NCBI GenBank assembly: GCA_964627445.1
Contig: CAZVJF010000004.1
Location: forward strand, 186,001-250,000
Reading direction: 5' to 3'
Source: Luteibaculum sp964627445
Lineage (GTDB): Bacteria; Bacteroidota; Bacteroidia; Flavobacteriales_D; Luteibaculaceae
DNA length: 64,000 nucleotides
Shown here: positions 15,124 to 22,396 of the stretch, piece after piece
Numbering within the stretch: the first letter of the stretch is position 1
Layout of the letters: every line of letters starts with the position of its first letter
The notes under the pieces: model-generated
Seen by the model: only the letters and a program-made list of their open reading frames with translations
Database searches by the model: none
What the model was told of the DNA's origin: nothing
Program-made: the position numbers and the translations under genes

Positions 15124-17619
15124 ATGTTTACCTGGATTAAAAAGCTGGCTTTACTGGTTTTTGTATTGCTTGCACTCTTGTGTGCAGGAGTACTGGCTAC
15201 GGCCTATATCTTTGAAGACGAGCTGGTAGCCGAGGTAAAAAAAGGCCTCAACGAGCGCCTTACCCACCCCGTAAATGTTGGCAAGGTATCGCTATCGGTT
15301 TGGAAGCAATTTCCCAAGGCTTCCATTGTCATCGATAAACCCAGCCTTATTGTAGCCAACGATACCGTGCTGCAAGCTGAGCATTTGTACTTAGCGTTTT
15401 CCTTAATTGATCTGCTGCAGCGCGAGATAGTTATCGACAAAATTGCCTTGGAAGATGGCCAATTGTTTTTGGAACAACGGCCCAACGGCTCTTGGAACTT
15501 CGAGATTTGGGAAAGCAGCGGAACATCCAATCAAAGCACGTTTAAAATTGGTCGGGTGAGTTTGGAAAACATCCAACTGCGCGTGAAACACCCCGATGTA
15601 AACACCCACGGCTTTTGGAAACGCCTGGAAATCTCGGGCGACTTCGCCCAAAAAAACCTGAGACTGGCTGGCCAGGCGCAAGCGTTATCGCTGAACACCC
15701 AAAATGATAGCTGGCTAGAGCAAAGCCGACTGAGCGTACAGGGAAATTTGGTAGCACAGGAAGACCATTGGTATTGGAATGCCGTACAACTCCAATTTCC
15801 AGAACTGGAAGTGAACAGCAGCGGAGCGTACACGCAGCAAGGTTGGGACATACAGCTCAACTCCTCCTATTTTAAGCTGGATGCGCTAGAATTTTCTCCG
15901 TTTATTAATGCCTTGCTGCCCGAGGAACTGGCCAAAACAGGTAAAGCCAAGTTGAACGGCAGCGTTTCCGTGCGCGAACAAGTAGCGGTAAACCTCGATT
16001 TCTTGGTGGAAAACACCCAGTGGAATCTTTCCGATTTCCACCCAATCGTTTTGGACCAATTTGAGGGTAGACTAAAATACAACAACGGGCAGTTCAGTTT
16101 GGCTTCTATTCGCGGCAAGGGATCTTACCTGGATGTTTCTATTACCAGTAAAAATGGGAGCCTTGCAGTGGGCGATGTGTTGCAACTGCACTTTCCATCC
16201 TGCCAGCTTGCCGTAAAAAACGGGGTGCTGTGGGATACGCCTTCCAGCCAATATGTGGGCAGTGTAGATTACCAAGGCGACCTTAAAATATCCGTTCCCT
16301 TGCAAAGTCAGAAGCTGCAATTGTGGCCAGGGTCGGGACGCTTGGTCGTAGGTTCATTAGAAAACAAAAAACAGCCCGGCTGGAAATTTGAAGATGCCCA
16401 GATTACCCGCCAGAAGAAAGATTGGATTTGCGAAAAATCTACGCTCACTATTGGCACCAACACCCTACAGTATTCGGGTACCGTGAGCTTAGACCCCAAT
16501 TTAATGGAAAGCGAAATTCGCTTGCGGGGCTACCTCGAGGCCAATCAGTTAGACCTCAACGCCTTTGCAAACTCTCAAGAATCCGAAGGCAATTGGTCGC
16601 CCGTGCCCATTGTGGCCAACCTAGATTTTTACTTTAAAAGCATATCCAGCAACAAAATTACCTTAGAAGAAAACCTGGGTAAATTGGAGTGGAATGGCGG
16701 CAGCAACCTCACCCTTACCAACTGCAAAACGGGGCTGGCCAACGGGATTTTTGAGGGCGATGTGAGCTTAGATTTTCTGCCCAACCAACACGTTTTACTA
16801 ACAGGAGATCTTAGCTTGGATGGCGTTTCGGTACAACAACTGTTTTACGAGTTCGAAGATTTTGGCCAAACGGCCGTAAGCCATCGGAATCTCGAGGGAA
16901 ATTTGGACGCTCAAGTGAGTTTTCGCACGCGCTTAGACGCCAACCTATCGTTGGTACCCAAAAGCCTAAATGCACAAGGTAACGTGCTTATTGCTAAGGG
17001 TGCTTTGAAGCAGTTGCCACTGTTCGAAGAACTCTCGGGCGCCTTGCGCAAAAACTTGCTCACCAACGTGTTTATAAATGTAGACCGCATGGCCAATGCT
17101 TTGGAGGCCATACACCTGGAGAATTTGAGCAACCGCTTTGAAATTACCAACGGGGTAGTGCGTTTTCCCAAGATGGAGGTAAACTCCGATGTTTTTGATC
17201 TCAACCTGGCCGGTGAGCACAGCATGGACAACCGCATTGATTACCGCATGGATTTTTTGCTGGCTGACGCCTTGCGGATAGGAAAAACCAAAAAAGAGCG
17301 CGATTCTGGCAAGCGACTTTTTATCCGAGTTAGTGGCACGGCAGACAATCCAGAATTTAGTCTGGATAGTGAAGCCGCCAAAGCCTTTCGTGAGCAAATG
17401 CAAAAGGAGGAAACCCCCGTAAGCCGCAAAAGCTTTTTTGAAAAAGAACCCGAAACCAAGAATGTGGAGAAACCAAAACCAGCTCCGCAACGCGATAGCA
17501 CCGAGGCAGCAACGGTAGCCAGCGACAGCAAAAAAAAGAAGAAAAGGCATTGGCTAGCACCCAACCAAGAAGAAGAAAAAGTGAAAGTGGAAATCGATTT
17601 CTCCGAAGAAGACCTGTAA
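15124..17619 (+). CDS. AsmA-like inner-membrane-anchored periplasmic protein
   Basis: An 831-residue protein with one N-terminal membrane anchor (IKKLALLVFVLLALLCAGVL) and a long beta-rich periplasmic body, the layout of the AsmA/TamB superfamily thought to bridge membranes and move lipids. The N-terminal AsmA signature (EVKKGLNERLTHPVNVGKVS, then FPKASIVIDKPSLIV) and the C-terminal region (GEHSMDNRIDYRMDFLLADA, GTADNPEFSLD) are typical. The last ~90 residues are charged, Lys/Glu-rich and probably disordered. Own -7 box, monocistronic or joined to the kinase gene 70 bases on. Confidence 0.88.
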   Translation: MFTWIKKLALLVFVLLALLCAGVLATAYIFEDELVAEVKKGLNERLTHPVNVGKVSLSVWKQFPKASIVIDKPSLIVANDTVLQAEHLYLAFSLIDLLQREIVIDKIALEDGQLFLEQRPNGSWNFEIWESSGTSNQSTFKIGRVSLENIQLRVKHPDVNTHGFWKRLEISGDFAQKNLRLAGQAQALSLNTQNDSWLEQSRLSVQGNLVAQEDHWYWNAVQLQFPELEVNSSGAYTQQGWDIQLNSSYFKLDALEFSPFINALLPEELAKTGKAKLNGSVSVREQVAVNLDFLVENTQWNLSDFHPIVLDQFEGRLKYNNGQFSLASIRGKGSYLDVSITSKNGSLAVGDVLQLHFPSCQLAVKNGVLWDTPSSQYVGSVDYQGDLKISVPLQSQKLQLWPGSGRLVVGSLENKKQPGWKFEDAQITRQKKDWICEKSTLTIGTNTLQYSGTVSLDPNLMESEIRLRGYLEANQLDLNAFANSQESEGNWSPVPIVANLDFYFKSISSNKITLEENLGKLEWNGGSNLTLTNCKTGLANGIFEGDVSLDFLPNQHVLLTGDLSLDGVSVQQLFYEFEDFGQTAVSHRNLEGNLDAQVSFRTRLDANLSLVPKSLNAQGNVLIAKGALKQLPLFEELSGALRKNLLTNVFINVDRMANALEAIHLENLSNRFEITNGVVRFPKMEVNSDVFDLNLAGEHSMDNRIDYRMDFLLADALRIGKTKKERDSGKRLFIRVSGTADNPEFSLDSEAAKAFREQMQKEETPVSRKSFFEKEPETKNVEKPKPAPQRDSTEAATVASDSKKKKKRHWLAPNQEEEKVKVEIDFSEEDL

Positions 17620-17689
17620 GACCACGACCATAGTATCTAGACTTTCATAGCCAAACAAGAAAAATCCCGTTCTTGCGTTTCACTACGGC

Positions 17690-19201
17690 ATGAATTTATA
17701 CTCGCGCAAGCAACGCACCAAAATTGGGCTATTTGCCCTGGCAACGGTTATTATTGGCGTATCGCTTTGGTACAGTAACCGCATCATCACCAAAATACGC
17801 AACGAGGAGCGGCAAAAAGTGCGGCTTTGGTCGGATGCCATCCAAAACAAGGCCGACCTGGTTTCCTACACCGAAAAGCTTTTTGAAATGCTGCGCAACG
17901 AGGAGCAGAAGAAGGTAAACCACTGGTTTATGGCCATGAGCATCCTTACTTCCAACCGCACCGACAACCTGGACCAAACTACCTTTAAAGCCCTTACAGA
18001 CATCATAGCCGACAACACCACCATACCTTTGGTGGTGGTAGATGAAGCAGGCGATGTGGTTACCGAAAAAAACCTGGATGCGCCCAGCCAAAACGACTCC
18101 CTGATAAGGCAAGAAATTGAGAAAATTAAAGCGGCCTATCCACCCCTAGCTTTTGAATATGCTGGCAACAACAAACAGTACCTCTACTACCGCGATTCCT
18201 ACATTTTTAGAGAGCTGCAGGTGGTGCTGGAAGACCTCATTAACAACTTTATTTCCGAGACCGTCATCAACTCGGCTTCGGTGCCCGTGTTGTTTACCGA
18301 TTCTACGCTAACCAACGTCATTGCCTTTGGCAATGTAGACTCCACCACCGTTTCTGACAGCACACAACTCAAACAACTCATTGCCGAAATGAGTGAGGAG
18401 AACACTCCCATACAGGTGAATTTAAATAATAACCAGCCCCACTACATCTTTTACAAGGACAGCTTTATTTTAACCCAGCTGCAGTATTACCCCTATGTGC
18501 AATTGGTGGCTATAGCCGTGTTTTTACTGATCTCCTACCTGTTGTTTTCCACCTTTCGCAATGCCGAGCAAAACCAGGTTTGGGTGGGTATGGCCAAAGA
18601 AACCGCACACCAATTGGGCACGCCTTTATCCTCTTTACTTGCCTGGAAGGATGTGTTGGAGAGCCAGGGCGTAGATAAGCAAATCTTGCACGAAATGGGG
18701 CAGGATATCAATAGGCTGGAAGTTATTACTGCGCGTTTCTCTAAAATTGGCGCAACGCCCGAGTTAACCTTAATGCCAGTGCACGGCATTATAGCGCACA
18801 GCGTAGATTACTTAAAAAAACGCATTCCCAGAGGGGTTTCCATTTCCATTACCGGGCAAGAAGACATGGAGGCGCAACTCAATGTTTCCTTGTTTGAGTG
18901 GGTGCTAGAGAACCTCATTAAAAATGCCGTGGATGCCATGCAGGGCAAGGGCAGCATTACCATCAACCTGATAGAAAAACCAGGTGAAGCTATTATTGAC
19001 ATCACCGACACCGGAAAAGGCATTCCAGCCAACAAACACAAAACCGTTTTTGAGCCCGGCTACACTACCCGCAAACGCGGTTGGGGCTTAGGCCTTACGC
19101 TGGTAAAACGCATTGTAGACGAATACCACCAGGGCCGCATCTATGTAAAACACTCCGAGCCCGGCAAGGGCACTACGTTTCGGATTGTGTTGAAGGTGTA
19201 A
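17690..19201 (+). CDS. orphan sensor histidine kinase with duplicated extracytoplasmic sensor
   Basis: A 503-residue membrane histidine kinase. TM1 at about 11-29, TM2 at about 268-287, and between them a periplasmic region containing two related modules (about 112-178 and 198-264): IPLVVVDEAGDVV...YLYYRDSYIFRELQ and VPVLFTDSTLTNV...YIFYKDSFILTQLQ. The kinase core has MAKETAHQLGTPLSSLLAW with His307 as phospho-acceptor, the N box VLENLIKNAVDAM, G1 ITDTGKGIP and a G2-type RGWGLGLTLVKRIV. The HxxGTPL form of the H box is common in Bacteroidota. No response regulator lies nearby, so partner and signal are unknown. Confidence 0.93.
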   Translation: MNLYSRKQRTKIGLFALATVIIGVSLWYSNRIITKIRNEERQKVRLWSDAIQNKADLVSYTEKLFEMLRNEEQKKVNHWFMAMSILTSNRTDNLDQTTFKALTDIIADNTTIPLVVVDEAGDVVTEKNLDAPSQNDSLIRQEIEKIKAAYPPLAFEYAGNNKQYLYYRDSYIFRELQVVLEDLINNFISETVINSASVPVLFTDSTLTNVIAFGNVDSTTVSDSTQLKQLIAEMSEENTPIQVNLNNNQPHYIFYKDSFILTQLQYYPYVQLVAIAVFLLISYLLFSTFRNAEQNQVWVGMAKETAHQLGTPLSSLLAWKDVLESQGVDKQILHEMGQDINRLEVITARFSKIGATPELTLMPVHGIIAHSVDYLKKRIPRGVSISITGQEDMEAQLNVSLFEWVLENLIKNAVDAMQGKGSITINLIEKPGEAIIDITDTGKGIPANKHKTVFEPGYTTRKRGWGLGLTLVKRIVDEYHQGRIYVKHSEPGKGTTFRIVLKV

Positions 19202-19217
19202 ACGATTTGTAGTTGAA

Positions 19218-19778
19218 CTACCCATTAAACTGGTTCATGGTATTGGCAATGCCATGAAAGGTAAAAGAGAAGGCCGCATCGGCTGCTTTTTTGGTGAGCT
19301 CGGTTATGGTTTCTTGTTCCTCCGAGTTCCAGGTGCCTAACACGTAGTCTACCTGCTGACCTTTGTTAAAATCGGCTCCTACACCAAAGCGGAGGCGTGG
19401 ATATTTGGGGGTACCCAGAACACGCTGGATGTCTTTAAGCCCATTGTGACCGCCATCGCTGCCTTTGGCTCGAATGCGAATTTTGCCAAAGGGAATGGCC
19501 AGGTCATCCGTAATAATAAAGAGGTTCTCTAGCCTTATTTTTTCCTGCTGCATCCAATACGCTACGGCCTTGCCGCTTAAGTTCATAAAGGTATTGGGTT
19601 TGAGCAGGAGTAGCTGTCGGCCTTTGTGGGTAGTTTGGGCCATCCACCCATGACGGCACTCCTCAAAAAAAGAATTGGACGCTACTCCCATAGCGTCCAA
19701 TACTTGAAAACCAATATTGTGGCGGGTGTTGGCATATTTTTCACCCGGATTGCCCAATCCTACGATTAGGTATTTCAT
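19218..19778 (-). CDS. pth: peptidyl-tRNA hydrolase
   Basis: Frees tRNA from drop-off peptidyl-tRNA. The 186-residue protein has the Pth signatures KYLIVGLGNPGEKYANTRHN with catalytic His20, LLLKPNTFMNLSGKAV, and FIITDDLAIPFGKIRIRAKG followed by SDGGHNGLKDI. It is the third gene of a minus-strand operon prs-rplY-pth; only 12 bases separate it from rplY. This order is conserved in many bacteria and joins nucleotide supply to translation. Confidence 0.98.
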   Translation of the reverse strand: MKYLIVGLGNPGEKYANTRHNIGFQVLDAMGVASNSFFEECRHGWMAQTTHKGRQLLLLKPNTFMNLSGKAVAYWMQQEKIRLENLFIITDDLAIPFGKIRIRAKGSDGGHNGLKDIQRVLGTPKYPRLRFGVGADFNKGQQVDYVLGTWNSEEQETITELTKKAADAAFSFTFHGIANTMNQFNG

Positions 19779-19790
19779 AAGAAAAGATGC

Positions 19791-20408
19791 TTATTCTGCT
19801 TTTTCTTCAGCGGCTTCGGCTTCTTCTCCTTCACCTTCTTCCTCATCATCGCTATCGTCTACCGCTCCACGTGCCGTACGTACTTGTACCACCATGGCGT
19901 TCGGGTTATTTAAGAAGGTAATGCCGTCTGCCGAAAGGTCTCTTACACGAACCGCCATACCAATTCTCAATGAAGTAATATCTACCTCAAATTCAGAAGG
20001 TATTGCATCGGGTAATCCGCGAACATCCAACTTACGGAAGTTCACCAATAATTTACCACCATTTCTAACCCCAATAGAGTTACCTACGATACGCACTGGA
20101 AGCTTCACTTTTACTTCCTTCTTATCGAATAACTGCAAGAAGTCTATGTGAACAATTGCATCCGTTACGGGATGAAACTGCACGTCTTTAACGATAGCGC
20201 TAAAAGACTCACCGCCTAAGTCGAGTTCTATTCTAAACACATCAGGTGTATAGATTACTTTGGCAACGTCTAATCTCGCTAACGAAAAGTGGTATTGTTT
20301 TTCTCCACCGTAAAGTACACAAGGTACTTTGCCTTCGCTACGTAACGCTGCTGACTCTTTTTTCCCTACGTTCTCGCGAAGAGAACCGCTCAAATTAATT
20401 GCTTTCAT
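19791..20408 (-). CDS. rplY: 50S ribosomal protein L25 (TL5/CTC form)
   Basis: Binds 5S rRNA in the large subunit. At 205 residues it is the long CTC form: N-terminal L25 domain (KAINLSGSLRENVGKKESAA, VLYGGEKQYHFSL, VKDVQFHPVTDAIVHIDFLQ) plus the C-terminal TL5 beta domain (LPVRIVGNSIGVRNGGKLLV...). It ends in a very acidic tail (SDDEEEGEGEEAEAAEEKAE), common in this phylum. Middle gene of the prs-rplY-pth operon. Confidence 0.97.
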   Translation of the reverse strand: MKAINLSGSLRENVGKKESAALRSEGKVPCVLYGGEKQYHFSLARLDVAKVIYTPDVFRIELDLGGESFSAIVKDVQFHPVTDAIVHIDFLQLFDKKEVKVKLPVRIVGNSIGVRNGGKLLVNFRKLDVRGLPDAIPSEFEVDITSLRIGMAVRVRDLSADGITFLNNPNAMVVQVRTARGAVDDSDDEEEGEGEEAEAAEEKAE

Positions 20409-20428
20409 CAGCTTTGTTTTGTTGTTAT

Positions 20429-21364
20429 TTATTGAATTATAAAGTGTGAGCTTATTGACTCGTAATTCTGTATTCTACGGATAACATCGGCAAACAAATG
20501 CGCAACGCTTATCTGCTTAATTTTATCCGATTCCTGTTTTAGCGGAATGGTATCGCAAACCACTAACTCGGTAAGGCTGCTTTTTTCGATGCGGTCGTAA
20601 GCAGGGCCGCTTAGGATGGGGTGCGTACATAGCGCTCTTACGCTGTTGGCTCCCTTTTCCATCATAATATCTGCCGCACTGGTAATGGTTCCTGCAGTAT
20701 CAATAATGTCATCCACTAGGATCACATCTTTGCCTTTCACATCCCCAATTAAAATCATTTCAGACACCTCATTGGCTACCCTGCGGTGCTTGTAGCAAAT
20801 GGCCATATCTAAATCCAGGTGCTTGGCGTATGCATTGGCACGCTTGGTACCTCCCGTATCGGGTGCTGCCATCATGGGGTTCGCTAAATCTAGGCCTTTG
20901 ATATAGTCGGTGAAGAGTACCGAAGCAAAAAGGTGATCTACAGGCATTTCAAAAAATCCCTGGATTTGGTCGGCATGCAAATCCATGGTAACCAAACGGC
21001 TTATACCCGCTGCACTTAGCAAGTTGGCTACGAGCTTAGAACCAATAGCCACACGGGGTTTATCTTTGCGGTCTTGGCGGGCAAAACCAAAATAAGGTAT
21101 TACCGCAACAATGCGCTTTGCCGAAGCCCTTTTAGCGGCATCCACCATCAACAACAATTCCATAAGGTTGTCCATAGGTGGAAACGTAGACTGGATTAAG
21201 AATACATCCGTACCGCGAATCGATTCCTCGAAGGAAGGCTGAAACTCTCCATCACTAAACTTATTCAGCACTACATTGCCCAGCTCCTTTCCATAGGCTT
21301 TAGCGATTTTTTCTGCTAAGTATCGGGATGCCTGGCCGGAGAATATGCGCGAAGAGTCTTCCAT
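20429..21364 (-). CDS. prs: ribose-phosphate pyrophosphokinase
   Basis: Makes PRPP from ribose 5-phosphate and ATP for purine, pyrimidine, NAD, His and Trp synthesis. 311 residues, class I length. Seen: KFSDGEFQPSFEESIRGTDV (ribose-5-P side and flexible loop region), PYFGFARQDRKDKPRVAI (ATP loop), TMDLHADQIQGFFEMPVDHL and the PRPP motif DVILVDDIIDTAGTI. First gene of the operon; a minus-strand -7 box TACCTTTG at 21384-21391 fits this start. Confidence 0.98.
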   Translation of the reverse strand: MEDSSRIFSGQASRYLAEKIAKAYGKELGNVVLNKFSDGEFQPSFEESIRGTDVFLIQSTFPPMDNLMELLLMVDAAKRASAKRIVAVIPYFGFARQDRKDKPRVAIGSKLVANLLSAAGISRLVTMDLHADQIQGFFEMPVDHLFASVLFTDYIKGLDLANPMMAAPDTGGTKRANAYAKHLDLDMAICYKHRRVANEVSEMILIGDVKGKDVILVDDIIDTAGTITSAADIMMEKGANSVRALCTHPILSGPAYDRIEKSSLTELVVCDTIPLKQESDKIKQISVAHLFADVIRRIQNYESISSHFIIQ

Positions 21365-21383
21365 GAGGTAAAATTTAGGAGGG

Positions 21384-21391
21384 CAAAGGTA
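21384..21391 (-). promoter_or_regulatory. TAnnTTTG -7 box for prs-rplY-pth
   Basis: Minus strand TACCTTTG, 20 bases ahead of the prs ATG, predicts a leader of about 13-15 bases. Confidence 0.55.
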
Positions 21392-21466
21392 GCCTTTTCA
21401 CCGTGTTAAGAAAAGTTTATGTGCAATTTCAGAATAAAAATAATGTTCATCGCATGTAAATTTTGC

Positions 21467-21474
21467 TACTTTTG
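21467..21474 (+). promoter_or_regulatory. candidate -7 box for the tRNA-Leu transcript
   Basis: TACTTTTG matches TAnnTTTG and is the only full match seen between the prs promoter and the tRNA. If used, the primary transcript would run about 340 bases through the four 58-bp units before the tRNA. No TTG at -33. Confidence 0.35.
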
Positions 21475-21589
21475 GTGCCCAATTTTGCTCCATAGCAGAT
21501 TGCAAAACCTTGGAAAAAGGCGCGGAGCTTAAGAAAATGCCGCAGCAAGATCTCAAAAATATTGGGTGCAAAAAGCTGCGAAACACCTT

Positions 21590-21821
21590 GCCCAGGTGGC
21601 GGATCCCGATAATTATCGGGAGGTAGACGCGCAGAAAGGGTCGCCTTGCCCAGGTGGCGGATCCCGATAACTATCGGGAGGTAGACGCGCAGAAAGGGTC
21701 GCCTTGCCCAGGTGGCGGATCCCGATAACTATCGGGAGGTAGACGCGCAGAAAGGGACGCCTTGCCCAGGTGGCGGATCCCGATAACTATCGGGAGGTAG
21801 ACGCGCAAAAAGGGTCGCCTT
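21590..21821 (+). repeat. four tandem 58-bp copies of the tRNA-Leu 5' part with a hairpin in the D-loop
   Basis: Units start at 21590, 21648, 21706 and 21764, and the true tRNA starts at 21822, in the same 58-base register. Each unit has the tRNA's first 14 bases (GCCCAGGTGGCGGA), then the palindrome TCCCGATA-AC-TATCGGGA (AT centre in unit 1) where the tRNA has ATTG, then GGTAGACGCGC of the D-arm, then a linker AGAAAGGGTCGCCTT. Anticodon, variable and T arms are missing. Units differ by single bases only (unit 3 GGGACG, unit 4 CAAAAAG). The D-stem halves GCG and CGC are preserved, so each D-arm becomes one long hairpin, and the linker GGGT could pair with GCCC. Confidence 0.92.
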
Positions 21822-21903
21822 GCCCAGGTGGCGGAATTGGTAGACGCGCTGGTCTCAAACACCAGTTCTTTCGGGAGTGCCGGTTCGACCCCGGCCCTGG
21901 GTA
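21822..21903 (+). tRNA. tRNA-Leu(CAA)
   Basis: 82 bases, class II tRNA. Acceptor GCCCAGG pairs with CCTGGGT (last pair G-U) and discriminator A; D-arm GCG/CGC with GG in the loop; anticodon stem CTGGT/ACCAG around loop CTCAAAC gives anticodon CAA, reading UUG; long variable arm TTCTTTCGGGAGT; T-arm GCCGG-TTCGACC-CCGGC. The 3' CCA is not encoded (next bases CTA). A terminator follows at once. The four partial copies immediately upstream are described separately. Confidence 0.97.
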
Positions 21904-21905
21904 CT

Positions 21906-21933
21906 AACCCCTCGCAGTTGCGAGGGGTTTTTT
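21906..21933 (+). terminator. intrinsic terminator after tRNA-Leu
   Basis: AACCCCTCGC (21906-21915), loop AGTT, GCGAGGGGTT (21920-21929), then six T. It starts two bases after the tRNA and ends 10 bases before the next ATG. Confidence 0.9.
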
Positions 21934-21943
21934 ATTGATAGTT

Positions 21944-22396
21944 ATGTCTATAGTTGGTGGATTAACGTATGATGACCCCGTAAAGCAAGATCGCTTCGAT
22001 CGGGCCTATCTTAAAATGGCCAAAACCTGGGGGGAGCTATCGCATTGCAACCGAAAAAAGGTTGGTGCGCTCATTGTTAAAGATGGCATGATCATTTCCG
22101 ATGGTTTTAACGGCACCCCATCGGGTTTTCCTAACGATTGTGAAGACGAAAACAACCAAACGCATTGGTACGTACTGCATGCCGAAGCAAACGCGATTAC
22201 CAAAGTGGCCAAAAGCACAAATAATGCTAAGAACGCCACACTATACATCACCTTATCGCCTTGTAAAGAATGTAGTAAGCTTATATTGCAAGCAGGAATA
22301 AAACGCATTGTGTATTCCCAGCAGTATAAAGATGTTGAAGGCCTGTCCATCCTAAAGAAGGCAGGCGTGATCATAAAACAAATAGCGCACCCTTAA
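21944..22396 (+). CDS. dCMP deaminase-family protein (ComEB-like)
   Basis: A 150-residue zinc deaminase likely converting dCMP to dUMP for dTTP synthesis. Zinc site: HAEANAI (His and the catalytic Glu) and SPCKECSKLI (two Cys). The N-terminus KMAKTWGELSHCNRKKVGAL and DGFNGTPSGFPNDCED are typical of the deoxycytidylate deaminase family. The ATG at 21944 is preferred over an upstream TTG at 21935, which would begin almost inside the tRNA terminator. It overlaps the S41 protease gene by one base (TAATG). How it is transcribed past the terminator is unclear. Confidence 0.93.
   Translation: MSIVGGLTYDDPVKQDRFDRAYLKMAKTWGELSHCNRKKVGALIVKDGMIISDGFNGTPSGFPNDCEDENNQTHWYVLHAEANAITKVAKSTNNAKNATLYITLSPCKECSKLILQAGIKRIVYSQQYKDVEGLSILKKAGVIIKQIAHP

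Noticed and set aside
16966..17550. 194-codon minus-strand frame inside the AsmA-like gene
   Set aside because: Antisense shadow with no family signal and no promoter.
21590..21821. CRISPR array
   Set aside because: Units are directly joined with no unique spacers, match the tRNA, and no cas genes are near.
21671..21862. 63-codon minus-strand frame in the 58-bp array
   Set aside because: Its repetitive protein is a by-product of the tandem repeats and it also covers the tRNA.
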